Source: Alphaproteobacteria bacterium
GTDB lineage: Bacteria; Pseudomonadota; Alphaproteobacteria; Micropepsales; Micropepsaceae
Reading direction: 5' to 3'
Length of the DNA stretch: 63,074 nucleotides
Assembly (NCBI GenBank): GCA_018970685.1
Contig: JAGWVX010000001.1
Coordinates: forward strand, 1 to 63,074
The translations under genes were made by a program, and so were the position numbers. The notes beneath the pieces are model-generated. The model did no database searches and was not told the DNA's origin. It saw nothing but the letters and a program-made list of their open reading frames with translations. Shown piece after piece: positions 33,040-41,930 of the stretch. Each line of letters begins with the position of its first letter. Positions within the stretch are counted from its first letter, which is position 1.

Positions 33040-34378
33040 AGGCTAGTCTCCGCATATCTGGGTGCGGCTTCGCTGGCGGCTTCATCAAGGGATGGCTATC
33101 TTGCACGCTCGGACTTGCAAACACCGGGAAGGCCCGCTGCACATAGCGCAAGAGCAAAATCGCCGGGCTGCTCATCAACAGTGCGGCGCTGGGATACTCC
33201 CATAAGAGGACATCAACCCCGTCATTCGGCCGATACGGCGTGTCGCCGCGACCATCGCCGTTCAAGTCCCACCCCAGATAATCGCTCCAATAATTTCCAA
33301 TGCCATGCCAGGACCATTCCTCCTCCAAGTTTTGGACGTATTTGACTTGAACGCGGTTGCCGACGAAGGCATTGCCGTAAAACAGATCATGGTCTGATCC
33401 GGCGGTGACGTGAATGCCTATCGGACAATCGATAATGGAATTGCGATGAAAGCGGTCGAACTCGGAATTGTAGACGAAGATGCCCTTCCCTTCTCCACCA
33501 GGAACCAGAAAGCCGCCATAGCCCTGCTCGCCACGCACGTTCTTGATCGTGTTGCCGGAAAAGTCGCTGTAGATGACGTAATTGAGGAGAATGCCGTATT
33601 CGCGGTCGCCGCGCGACATGTTGTTACGGATGTCCAGCCGTCGGGATTGCATCAGGGCGTAGCCGGCCAAGTTGCCGAAACTGATGTTTCCTGCCACGAC
33701 ATCGTCGTTGGAATACATGTAGTGAATGCCATAGCGCACATCATGGATGCGGTTGCCGACGATTTTATTGTGGGGACTGATGTAGATGTAGATGCCGTCG
33801 CGCGTCTGACTTATATCGTTGCCTTCGACCAGGACGCCAGTGTCGCTCCACAGATGGATGCCGTCGCCGCGGTCCGCACGGCGCAGACGGCTCAGGCCGC
33901 GAATGCGGTTGCCGATCACCTTCGTTCCCGCCGCACCGTCAAGATAGATTCCAAACAGGACGTCCTCAAGATCGTTGTTAACAATCGTGGCGTCGCGCGC
34001 CTTCTTCTCGACATAAATGCCGGTGTCCATCGTGGTGAGATCGCTGCCGGATTCACGGATCGTCAGGTTCCGCACGGTGACATTCGGAGCAGCGATGCGG
34101 ATCACATCGCCGCTGCCGGCGCCGTCAAGAACTGCCCCTTCTGCACCCACCAACGTAAGAGGCTTGTCGATGTTTAGGTGAACATGATGTACGCCGGCTG
34201 GAACGGTCACGATGGATTGTGGCCTCGCGGCGGCGATCAGGCGCTGCAACGTCTGGCCGCGCGCCTGGGCGGAGATGGCAAGCAGCATCGCCACTCCCAA
34301 CGCAACTGGACCTAACCGCTTTGCCCTCACAATCACCTCCCCGTCTGGAGAGCGAGCCGCCGCGGCCCGTTCGATCAT
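33023..34378 (-). CDS. nosD: NosD, periplasmic maturation factor
   Basis: 451 residues: signal-like hydrophobic segment near 25-42, then parallel beta-helix repeats such as IVNNDLEDVLFGIYLDGAAGTKVIGNRIRG and IYIYISPHNKIVGNRIHDVRYGIHYMYSNDDVVAGN, the carbohydrate-binding-like NosD fold. It delivers a sulfur species for the Cu4S centre of NosZ with NosFY. The start at 34378 overlaps the nosZ stop (ATGA). Confidence 0.94.
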   Translation of the reverse strand: MIERAAAARSPDGEVIVRAKRLGPVALGVAMLLAISAQARGQTLQRLIAAARPQSIVTVPAGVHHVHLNIDKPLTLVGAEGAVLDGAGSGDVIRIAAPNVTVRNLTIRESGSDLTTMDTGIYVEKKARDATIVNNDLEDVLFGIYLDGAAGTKVIGNRIRGLSRLRRADRGDGIHLWSDTGVLVEGNDISQTRDGIYIYISPHNKIVGNRIHDVRYGIHYMYSNDDVVAGNISFGNLAGYALMQSRRLDIRNNMSRGDREYGILLNYVIYSDFSGNTIKNVRGEQGYGGFLVPGGEGKGIFVYNSEFDRFHRNSIIDCPIGIHVTAGSDHDLFYGNAFVGNRVQVKYVQNLEEEWSWHGIGNYWSDYLGWDLNGDGRGDTPYRPNDGVDVLLWEYPSAALLMSSPAILLLRYVQRAFPVFASPSVQDSHPLMKPPAKPHPDMRRLAYAERR

Positions 34379-36318
34379 GCCTCCACCAGCATGCGGCTGC
34401 GCATCTCCAGATGCAGCGCATGGCAGAAGAAGGTGCAGTAGAACCAGTGCACACCAGGTTTGTCAGCGATGAAGGTGACTGATGAGGTTTCCTGCGGGCT
34501 GATCTCCATGTTGATGCCGTAGTTCGCGATGCAGAAACCGTGCGTCAGATCCTCGATCTGATCAATGTTGGTGATCGTGACCGTCACCTCGTCGCCCTTC
34601 TTTACTGTGAACTCCTCCAGGCCATACATCGGGGCTGCGCTTGTCATATAGACGCGCACTTTGCGGCCGTCGCGGATCACCTTGCTGTCGCTTTCGAGCG
34701 TGATGCCATCCTTCTTCGCCATGGCAACGGCCTCGGCAAAGAACGGATCGTTACGAGTCCAAATGCGCTTGACCTTGTTCATCAGTACCCGTCGATGAAC
34801 GATGTTGCAGTCGTGCGGCTCGCTATAGACCGGCACGTCGGCGATGAGCTTCATTTCATCCCCCGAAATGTCGATCAGTTGATCATTGTCCGGGTGCAAC
34901 GGCCCCACCGGCAAGAAGCGGTCCTTGGAAAATTTATTGAGTGATACCAGCCATTTTCCGTCCGCGTCGCGGGTCTCTCCCATGGAAGAGTGGTTGTGTC
35001 CTGGCTGGTAGGCGACATCCAACTTCTGACGGATGTAATTGACCTTCTGGCCCTGGTACGCCTTGATCGCGTCGTCGATGTTCCACTTCACGATCTGACT
35101 GTCTATGAAGAGCGTCGTGTAGGCGTTTCCCCGGCCGTCATACGCCGTGTGCAATGGCCCCAGCCCCATTTCTGGCTCTGCCACCACGACATCGCGCGGG
35201 TCCCTGAGCTTGCCTGCGAAGTACTGGTCAATTTTCTCCCAAGCCATGACCGTCACGGTCGGCGAGAGTTTGCCGGACGCCACGACATATTTGCCGTCCG
35301 GGCTCGCGTTGCAACCGTGGGGATTCTTCGGAACCGGAACGTAGAGTGTGAGCTTGGAACCGTGCCGTCCGTCGACCACAGGCACATCCGAGCCCGCAAT
35401 GGTTTTGTACTGGCCGCTGCGGACCGCCTCTTCGATCCGCTTAATGTTGAAGACGACGACCCAGTCGCGTTCGTCGCGCATGAAACCTGCGAGATCGACG
35501 CCACCCTCGCTGTTGTAGCAAGTAGCCGCCATATATTTGCCGTCGTAGTCGGCATCCGTGTTGTCCAGATTCCCGTCCACCAGCACCTGCCAGGCAATCT
35601 TCATCGTGTCGCCGTCGATCGCCGTGAATACGGTGAAGTACTTGCTCGGGTCATTCAGGTCTCGACCATCGTTGGGATGCGGCACACGGAACTCGCCGCA
35701 ACAGAAGACATAGCCGGTGCGCGGCGCACGCTGCACGCGCAAACCATGGATCGATTGTGCATTGGGGATCTCGATAATCTTGTCGGTCCGCATGACGTCG
35801 CAGCGGATGCGCGCCACGCGCGTGCAAGCCTTGTCGTTGACGAAGATGTAACGTCCGTCGTAGTGGCCGTCGGTCATGCTCATATGGGGATGATGCAGAT
35901 CGCCGCCCTTCGGGAAATTCTCGCCGAGCACGCGCTTGCTTTCGTTCGTGATGCCCCAACCGATGGCGAAGTCGGTATTGAAAACAGGAACGCGGATGAG
36001 CTCGCGCATCGAGGGCAACCCCATGATCCGCACCTCGCCGGACTGGCCGCCGCTCCAGATCCCGTAGTACTCGTCGAGTTGTCCCGGAGCGACATAGTCT
36101 TTCTGTACGCCGCCGCTCGTCGCGCCGGTCGTCCCCGACGTGTGCTCCGCGTGCGGAGCGGCCAGTCCACCGGCCAGCCCGACACCGGCGCCCACGATGC
36201 CTGCCAACGCGCTGGTTCCGAGCATATGGCGCCGCGAGAGAGCGGCGATAGCACCAAGTGACGAACTCCCCTCGCCCGTCTTCCGGGAGTCGTGTGTGTC
36301 GTCAGTGTTGTTGCTCAT
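34375..36318 (-). CDS. nosZ: Nitrous oxide reductase NosZ, Tat-type (clade I)
   Basis: 647 residues. The twin-arginine signal LSRRHMLGTSALAGIVGAG lies near 29-47, so export is via Tat as in clade I. CuZ ligands include DLHHPHMSMTDGHYDG, NPHGCNASPDGKY, PLHTAYDG, GHNHSSMGET and EPHDCNIVH. The CuA site ends the protein: WFYCTFFCHALHLEM (Cys628, Cys632, His636, Met639). Reduces N2O to N2 in the periplasm. The gene is preceded by nosR with a 39-bp gap. Confidence 0.96.
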   Translation of the reverse strand: MSNNTDDTHDSRKTGEGSSSLGAIAALSRRHMLGTSALAGIVGAGVGLAGGLAAPHAEHTSGTTGATSGGVQKDYVAPGQLDEYYGIWSGGQSGEVRIMGLPSMRELIRVPVFNTDFAIGWGITNESKRVLGENFPKGGDLHHPHMSMTDGHYDGRYIFVNDKACTRVARIRCDVMRTDKIIEIPNAQSIHGLRVQRAPRTGYVFCCGEFRVPHPNDGRDLNDPSKYFTVFTAIDGDTMKIAWQVLVDGNLDNTDADYDGKYMAATCYNSEGGVDLAGFMRDERDWVVVFNIKRIEEAVRSGQYKTIAGSDVPVVDGRHGSKLTLYVPVPKNPHGCNASPDGKYVVASGKLSPTVTVMAWEKIDQYFAGKLRDPRDVVVAEPEMGLGPLHTAYDGRGNAYTTLFIDSQIVKWNIDDAIKAYQGQKVNYIRQKLDVAYQPGHNHSSMGETRDADGKWLVSLNKFSKDRFLPVGPLHPDNDQLIDISGDEMKLIADVPVYSEPHDCNIVHRRVLMNKVKRIWTRNDPFFAEAVAMAKKDGITLESDSKVIRDGRKVRVYMTSAAPMYGLEEFTVKKGDEVTVTITNIDQIEDLTHGFCIANYGINMEISPQETSSVTFIADKPGVHWFYCTFFCHALHLEMRSRMLVEA

Positions 36319-36357
36319 TGTAGTCCTCCTTGTTGCGTCTCAGGGCGACGTTTCAGG

Positions 36358-38586
36358 TCAATCGGTCGCAGCAGGTTCGCGAAGCCGTTTGGCGTGCGGG
36401 GCAACCGGCTTTGCCATGGCGGCGCCAGTCTTCTCCCTTCGCTTGCGCAACTGCACGAGCGGCGGACACTTGTGGTCATTCCAGTAAGTGATCTGACAGT
36501 CGAGGCAGTGGTGGCATTCATTGTGGTTGATGTGCCCCGCCGCGTCGATCGCCTGCACCTCGCATTCGTTGGCGCAGACGTGGCAAGGATGGCCGCATTC
36601 CGGGCGCCGCCGCAGCCAATCGAACATGCGCTGACGTCCCGCGACGGCCAGACCCGCGCCCAGCGGACAGACATATCTACAGTAGAACTTGTTGTTGAGG
36701 GCCGATACGGCAAGTAGCCCTACCGCGTAAAGCACGAACGGCCATGAGCGAAGGAAATGCAGGTCGATGGCCGTTTTGAAGGGCTCAATTTCGGAGAACC
36801 GCTCGGCCAGGTTCACGGACTGGAGCGAGAGGCCGAAGAGCCCAAGCAGGATGATATATTTGACAGCCCACAATCGTTCATGGACGAAACGAGGAAATTC
36901 GTACTGCGGCACGCGGAAGCATCGCGCCGCCTTGTTGATCAATGCCTGCAGCGCGCCGAAGGGACACAGCCAGCCGCAATAGACGCCGCGCCCGAGCAGC
37001 AGAAGCGTGATCGCGACGAACACCCAGAGGATGAAGATCAACGGGTCCATCAGGAAGGTGGACCAGCGGAAATCGTGCAGCACGGCATGGATGAAAGTGA
37101 GGATGTTGACGACCGAGAGCTGAGCGAGCCCATACCAGCCGATGAAGACCGCAGTATAGATAAGGTAGCTCGTCCGTAAGCCCTCCAGCAGGCGAGGGTG
37201 TCGCGCGAACCAGTCCTGGAACACCAGGATAACGCTGAGCAGCAGCAGCCCGGCGACCAGGACGGCGATCTGGAACCGGTTCTGGTACCAGATGCGCATC
37301 CAGAGCGGCGCATCCCGGCCAGGCGCGAATTCCGATTGTCCGGCGGGCGACACGACATAGGCGGACGGTATCTGATAGGTGCCGTCGAAGGTGGTGTAGA
37401 TGCTTTTCAGCGGCCCGATCTGGCGCCGCACCAAGAGCTCCAACGTCCAAGGCCGGCCAAGATCGAAACCGTAGGACTTGCGGATGATGAAGATTCCCAT
37501 TTCGCGGAAGGACGGCATACCGGCAAGCGCGGTGTCGGACAGATCCACAAAATCAGAATCGTGAAATAGAATCACCTTGTGGCCCTGGACCACATGCACA
37601 CGATCGAAGATGCCGCCGCGCACGTATCCGACGCCTTTGAACGAGTAGAGGCCGTTGGCCATGATCGCTATGGCCTGGTCGCCCGGCTTGAACCGCGACA
37701 TGAGATCCTTGTAGCCGGCCTCGCCGAGCAGATTGCGGCCGACGGCCGGCGGCGTGATGAAGGCGTAGTAAAGGTCAACGAACGTCTGATCACCCGTACC
37801 GTCCTGTGCCGTTGTGTCGTCCGGAAACAATGGTGCCGGCAAATTGCGGAACGCCTTCGCCACCTGGTCACGGGTTAGGTGCAGACGCCGGATCGCGCCA
37901 TTGCCCGTGAGATCCACCCAGTCGGCGTTTTCGAAATAATTCGTCCGGAGCTTCGATTCCCCAACGCCTTCGACCTTGGCAGCCGAGACGATCTTTCGCG
38001 ACACCGCGACCTTCACGGCGGCATCCATGATCGTCTGGTTGACCGCCATCGAGGTGACTGTCGCACTGCTGATGGCGTCGATGTGAATGGCGTTGCCGCC
38101 GCCACTGTTGCCGACCACGATGTTGTCGGTTACGCGATGGCCGATGTAGCGGGCGACAAAGTCATATAGCTTTTGGACCGGGATGCCGACCAGTAGAATA
38201 GGTTCATGCTGCTCGAGCACCTTGGTGCCGATGATCTGCCCGCTGCCGTCGATGGCGATCAGGATGTTGACCGGCTCGCCGGAATAGGCAGGCACCGGCG
38301 CCACCATCCTGCTCTCGAAGACGTAGCCGATGACTTTGTTGCCGGCGTATACGTTCGCTGCCGGCGGGTTCCCAGTGATCGGTCCGAAACTCGTCGCCTT
38401 TGGGAAAAACTGATGAACGAGTGGATATTGCGCATCGATGCCCACCGCAGACGCCGGAATCGCTGCGAAGAACAGGAGTGCCAGGACGCCTGCAATCCAA
38501 CGCACGAACGGCGCAGCCGGTCGGTTGGACACCAAGGGTTTGTCTCTTATCACCACAGCGTCCCCGTTACGCCACCGCCGCTTCAC
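36358..38586 (-). CDS. nosR: NosR, polyferredoxin/flavoprotein needed for N2O reduction
   Basis: 742 residues. Periplasmic N-terminal part with an FMN-attachment motif AISSATVTSM, then membrane helices and cytoplasmic clusters CRYVCPLGAG...CGHPCHVCANECEVQAID...NECHHCLDCQITYWNDHKCPP. Passes electrons to NosZ and supports nosZ expression. The ATG at 38586 overlaps nosX by 20 bp; a GTG at 38556 with GGGGAC upstream starts after the nosX stop and is an alternative. FMN would be attached by NosX. Confidence 0.94.
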   Translation of the reverse strand: MKRRWRNGDAVVIRDKPLVSNRPAAPFVRWIAGVLALLFFAAIPASAVGIDAQYPLVHQFFPKATSFGPITGNPPAANVYAGNKVIGYVFESRMVAPVPAYSGEPVNILIAIDGSGQIIGTKVLEQHEPILLVGIPVQKLYDFVARYIGHRVTDNIVVGNSGGGNAIHIDAISSATVTSMAVNQTIMDAAVKVAVSRKIVSAAKVEGVGESKLRTNYFENADWVDLTGNGAIRRLHLTRDQVAKAFRNLPAPLFPDDTTAQDGTGDQTFVDLYYAFITPPAVGRNLLGEAGYKDLMSRFKPGDQAIAIMANGLYSFKGVGYVRGGIFDRVHVVQGHKVILFHDSDFVDLSDTALAGMPSFREMGIFIIRKSYGFDLGRPWTLELLVRRQIGPLKSIYTTFDGTYQIPSAYVVSPAGQSEFAPGRDAPLWMRIWYQNRFQIAVLVAGLLLLSVILVFQDWFARHPRLLEGLRTSYLIYTAVFIGWYGLAQLSVVNILTFIHAVLHDFRWSTFLMDPLIFILWVFVAITLLLLGRGVYCGWLCPFGALQALINKAARCFRVPQYEFPRFVHERLWAVKYIILLGLFGLSLQSVNLAERFSEIEPFKTAIDLHFLRSWPFVLYAVGLLAVSALNNKFYCRYVCPLGAGLAVAGRQRMFDWLRRRPECGHPCHVCANECEVQAIDAAGHINHNECHHCLDCQITYWNDHKCPPLVQLRKRREKTGAAMAKPVAPHAKRLREPAATD

Positions 38587-39613
38587 CCGAAACCAGCGGA
38601 AGACCTTTGGAGCGCCAGCGCGACGCCCCGTCCCAGGAGAAAGCCAGCCACTCGTCTCGCCGTGCGGCCATCGTCTCTTTGAGACGCGGCAACGCCATCG
38701 AAAAGGCGGCGACGCTCATCGCATCAGTTTCCACGGTTTCCTCGGCCATCACCGTCACGCTGGAATACCGGTCCGGCGAGTAGCCTGTGTGCGGATTGAC
38801 GATGTGGAAGAGACGTTTGTCCGCCGAGAAAAACACTTCGTAATTTCCCGACGTTGACAAGGCAGCATTGCGGAGCCTGACGACGGCAGCAACGCGGTCG
38901 GTGTGTATTGGATCAACGATACCGACGTTCCAGAAGCGGCTGGGATCGGCGCCAGCAATCGCATGAAGGTCGCCGCCCGCATCCACTAGCGCGTATTCGA
39001 TTCCGGCAGCACGCAGGGCAGCGATCCCCTGATCGACCACAAAGCCTTTGGCGATGCCGTCGAGCGTGATCGCCATTCCGGGCCGAAGCAATTTAATGCT
39101 TCCGCGATCTAGCGAGATGGATTTGTAGCCGACCAAAGGCTCACGGCGTGCGACCGCCTGCAGCTCCGCCGGGTTAAGAACGACCGGCCGGCTTAATCCA
39201 AGATAATAGTCGAGCACCGGCGCCACAGTGACGTCGAAATCGCCTTCGGTGTGTTCGGAAATGGACAAGGCACGTTCCATCACGGTGCGCAGCGCCGTCG
39301 GCGGATTGGCAAGCGATCTCATACGATTGAGATGGCTCACGGCACTATGGGGATCGAAGCGCGACAGCACGTCCACCGTGGATGCCATGCGCCGGAATGC
39401 CAATCGAATGGCTTCACGAGCCGCACCCTCGTCGTCCGAAAGCACGTTCACCGAGACCGACGTCTCCATCAGCGTAGCTTCTCGACGAACTTGGTAAAGG
39501 TTGCGGCTGCGGTTGAGAACGATCCAACCGCCGGCCGCAAATGCGCCGCCGGCCAGCACACCACCCGCCAGCTTCAGGAAAGGCCGCCGGGCCAAATACC
39601 GATCGTCTGCCAT
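38567..39613 (-). CDS. nosX: NosX, ApbE-type FAD:protein FMN transferase
   Basis: 348 residues. Tat-like start RRPFLKLAGGVLAGG, then the ApbE core: FRRMASTVDVLSRFDPHSAVSHLNR, LDGIAKGFVVDQGIAALRAAGIEYALVDAGGDL, FHIVNPHTGYSPDRYSSVTV. Attaches FMN to NosR. The start at 39613 (MADDRYLA) is preferred to 39619. Placed between the HiPIP gene (28 bp) and nosR, ahead of nosZ, as in other alphaproteobacteria. Confidence 0.92.
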   Translation of the reverse strand: MADDRYLARRPFLKLAGGVLAGGAFAAGGWIVLNRSRNLYQVRREATLMETSVSVNVLSDDEGAAREAIRLAFRRMASTVDVLSRFDPHSAVSHLNRMRSLANPPTALRTVMERALSISEHTEGDFDVTVAPVLDYYLGLSRPVVLNPAELQAVARREPLVGYKSISLDRGSIKLLRPGMAITLDGIAKGFVVDQGIAALRAAGIEYALVDAGGDLHAIAGADPSRFWNVGIVDPIHTDRVAAVVRLRNAALSTSGNYEVFFSADKRLFHIVNPHTGYSPDRYSSVTVMAEETVETDAMSVAAFSMALPRLKETMAARRDEWLAFSWDGASRWRSKGLPLVSGEAAVA

Positions 39614-39641
39614 GGGCAATTCCTTGCAAACAGCGACCCGG

Positions 39642-39932
39642 CTACCCCTTTGGCGTGAAATACACGCACCAGCCGTGCGGACTGATGCTGCCGTCTACGA
39701 TCGCGCAGGTGCCGTCCGCATTGGCCTTCGGGCCGGGCTTAAACCGCGCGCAGCCGGCGCATTTCTGTGCTCCGTTCGGCTTGTTCTGGTACATCGCCAC
39801 CTTCTGCGATGCCTTGGCCTCGGCAGGCTCCGATGCGAGGATCGCGCCGGCGGCGATGGCACCGATCGCCACCAATGCGCCCGTCTTGAACATGGAGCGG
39901 CGGGACAGATCGCAGTCGTCAGTCTTCTTCAT
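39642..39932 (-). CDS. High-potential iron-sulfur protein (HiPIP)
   Basis: 96 residues. A Tat signal SRRSMFKTGALVAIGAIAAGAIL is followed by the HiPIP core with four Cys: KCAGCARFKPGP, GTCAIVDG, GWCVYFTPKG. A soluble periplasmic electron carrier with a high-potential [4Fe-4S] cluster. The start at 39932 precedes the Tat motif. It stands first in the nos gene string, 28 bp before nosX, and may feed electrons to NosZ in place of a cytochrome or cupredoxin; that is inference. Confidence 0.85.
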   Translation of the reverse strand: MKKTDDCDLSRRSMFKTGALVAIGAIAAGAILASEPAEAKASQKVAMYQNKPNGAQKCAGCARFKPGPKANADGTCAIVDGSISPHGWCVYFTPKG

Positions 39933-40122
39933 CAATACCTCCGTCAATGGACGCCGCGAACGATCCGCGCACCAATGCAGCGTGTCCGCGCGCCTGCAAT
40001 AAACACTGATATCCGCATGTATCAGGTCGGGAATACGCGTCGTCTCCAGCGTTTCCCAGGCCGATCAAAGCAGTCGCAGCCGCTTGAATGCATCTGTCGA
40101 CCGAGTTCGACGTCCTTCCATA

Positions 40123-40145
40123 AACATGCATTTCATGTGCATGCT
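40123..40145. promoter_or_regulatory. NsrR-like site upstream of HiPIP-nos
   Basis: AACATGCATTT-C-ATGTGCATGCT. The left half agrees with the NsrR half-site AAGATGCATTT at 10 of 11 positions; CATGCA/TGCATG arms give dyad symmetry. Another half-site AGATGCATT (opposite strand) is at 40087-40095. The distance to the HiPIP start is about 190 bp. Confidence 0.45.
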
Positions 40146-40376
40146 TGAACTGCTTAAGAGGTAGATACAATACTCTTTATCAATCCTGCGACACTGTGAG
40201 CCAATTGTCGTGATCGCAGTGGTTTCTTTAGAACTCAGAACGATTCTAATATAGGTACGAACGCTATTCTGGATGGATCGTACGCAGAGTTTCTGGATGC
40301 ACCATCTCAGATTCAGCAGCACGCCCCGCTCCGCGACCGGATTGCGATGCGTCCCTGCCGCTTCAGGTATTCTATA

Positions 40377-40399
40377 AAGATATATTGCATATATATCTT
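40377..40399. promoter_or_regulatory. NsrR-like 11-1-11 palindrome between nos and fdxA
   Basis: AAGATATATTG-C-ATATATATCTT, with an extra A/T pair giving perfect 9-bp outer arms (AAAGATATA/TATATCTTT). The half ATATATATCTTT is identical to that at 18900-18911 before the DUF2249 operon. It lies 85 bp upstream of fdxA and could also serve the divergent HiPIP-nos operon. The half TCTTTGTGCGC directly after also matches half of the TCTTTG operator. Confidence 0.5.
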
Positions 40400-40483
40400 T
40401 GTGCGCTAAAGTGAAGGTGTCCAGGGTGTTTTTCACAAGGGATTTTTGCAGTTCCGTCTGACCTTGGATAGAAGAGGAATAGA

Positions 40484-40849
40484 ATGGCCTACGTCGTCAC
40501 CGATGCCTGCATCAAATGCAAATACATGGACTGCGTGGAAGTATGCCCGGTCGACTGCTTCTACGAAGGCGAGAACATGCTCGTTATCCATCCTGACGAA
40601 TGCATCGACTGCGGAGTCTGTGAGCCGGAATGCCCGGCTGAGGCGATCAAGCCGGACACCGAGACAGGTTTGGAACAGTGGCTGGGCCTGAATGCGGAAT
40701 TCGCGAAGAAATGGCCGAACATCACGAAGAAGGGAACGCCGCCGCCAGATGCGGCGGCCTGGGACGGCGTCCCAGGAAAGTATCCCGAACACTTCAGCGA
40801 CAAGCCCGGCACCAGCGACGACGACACGGCGATATCCAGCGCCGCGTGA
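40484..40849 (+). CDS. fdxA: 7Fe ferredoxin FdxA
   Basis: 121 residues. Clusters are bound by [18 protein letters not shown] (3Fe/4Fe) and [16 protein letters not shown]. The start [17 protein letters not shown] and C-terminal tail with [19 protein letters not shown] are those of FdxA. Cytoplasmic electron carrier. It is followed by ubiU-ubiV (77 bp gap). It may supply electrons to their Fe-S-based hydroxylation; not proven. Confidence 0.93.
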   Translation: MAYVVTDACIKCKYMDCVEVCPVDCFYEGENMLVIHPDECIDCGVCEPECPAEAIKPDTETGLEQWLGLNAEFAKKWPNITKKGTPPPDAAAWDGVPGKYPEHFSDKPGTSDDDTAISSAA

Positions 40850-40925
40850 TGGGCGATGACTGGCTATCTGCATCGTTGTGGCAGCGGCGGTCTAAAAGGG
40901 CAACCGATCCGGGAAGAGTGCGCGC

Positions 40926-41930
40926 ATGATGACAGCAGCGACCCGCAGTCCAGAGCTGATCTGCCCCGCCGGAACGCCTGCGGGCCTGAGAACCGCCGTC
41001 GATGCGGGAGCACATGCGGTTTATTGCGGGTTTCGAGACGAGACGAATGCGCGCAACTTCCCAGGCCTCAACTTCGACCGGGCAGAGTTGCACGAAGGCA
41101 TCACCTACGCCCACGACCGCGGGGTAAAGGTGCTCGTAGCGCTCAACACGTTCATGCGGGCCGGCGCCACAGGAATATGGAAACGCGGAGTTGATGACGC
41201 CGTTTCCGCCGGTGCCGACGCCTTGATTCTCGCGGATGTCGCATTGATTGCCTATGCGCGCGAGGCATACCCGTGGCAACGGCTTCACTTGTCAGTACAG
41301 GCCGCCGCCGCGACGTCGGACGCAATCGCGTTCTATCGCGAAACATTCGGCATCGCGCGCGTCGTCCTGCCGCGCGTACTGACATTGGAGGAGATCGACC
41401 GGCTGACAAAGGCAACGGCACCGTGCGAGACAGAAGTTTTCGTCTTCGGCGGGTTGTGTGTGATGGCGGAAGGGCGTTGTTCGCTGTCGTCATACGCCAC
41501 TGGAAAGTCGCCCAATATGACCGGAGTCTGCTCGCCGCCAAGCCACGTGCAATATCGTGAAGACAAGGATACGCTGGTCGCTTCCCTCGGCGGCTTCACC
41601 ATCGAGCGCTTTGCGCGCGGCGAACCTGCGGGCTATCCGACGCTCTGCAAGGGGCGCTTTCGGGCCAACGGTACCGAATTTCATCTGTTTGAAGATCCCG
41701 TTAGCCTCAACGCCGTAGAACTTCTGCCGCGTCTGATCGAAGTCGGCGTCTCGGCCTTCAAGATCGAAGGTCGCCAGCGCGGACGTGCTTATGTCGCAAT
41801 GGTGGTGAGGGCGTTCCGGCGGGCCTTGGACTCCATCGCCCAAGGCCGCGAATTCGATGTAGGCGAGTTGCGGGCGCTCACCGAGGGCCAGAACCACACG
41901 ACTGGCGCTTACAAAAAGACTTGGCGATGA
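40926..41930 (+). CDS. ubiU: UbiU, U32-family protein for oxygen-independent ubiquinone hydroxylation
   Basis: 334 residues. LICPAGTPAGLRTAVDAGAHAVYCGFRDETNARNFPGLNF is the UbiU/U32 N terminus. Fe-S Cys occur in FGGLCVMAEGRCSLSSYATG, NMTGVCSPP and YPTLCKGRF. With UbiV it hydroxylates the quinone ring without O2, using prephenate. The ubiV ATG overlaps its TGA. Confidence 0.9.
   Translation: MMTAATRSPELICPAGTPAGLRTAVDAGAHAVYCGFRDETNARNFPGLNFDRAELHEGITYAHDRGVKVLVALNTFMRAGATGIWKRGVDDAVSAGADALILADVALIAYAREAYPWQRLHLSVQAAAATSDAIAFYRETFGIARVVLPRVLTLEEIDRLTKATAPCETEVFVFGGLCVMAEGRCSLSSYATGKSPNMTGVCSPPSHVQYREDKDTLVASLGGFTIERFARGEPAGYPTLCKGRFRANGTEFHLFEDPVSLNAVELLPRLIEVGVSAFKIEGRQRGRAYVAMVVRAFRRALDSIAQGREFDVGELRALTEGQNHTTGAYKKTWR

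Noticed and set aside
34990-36261. 423-codon plus-strand frame over nosZ
   Set aside because: Antisense of NosZ; no independent evidence.
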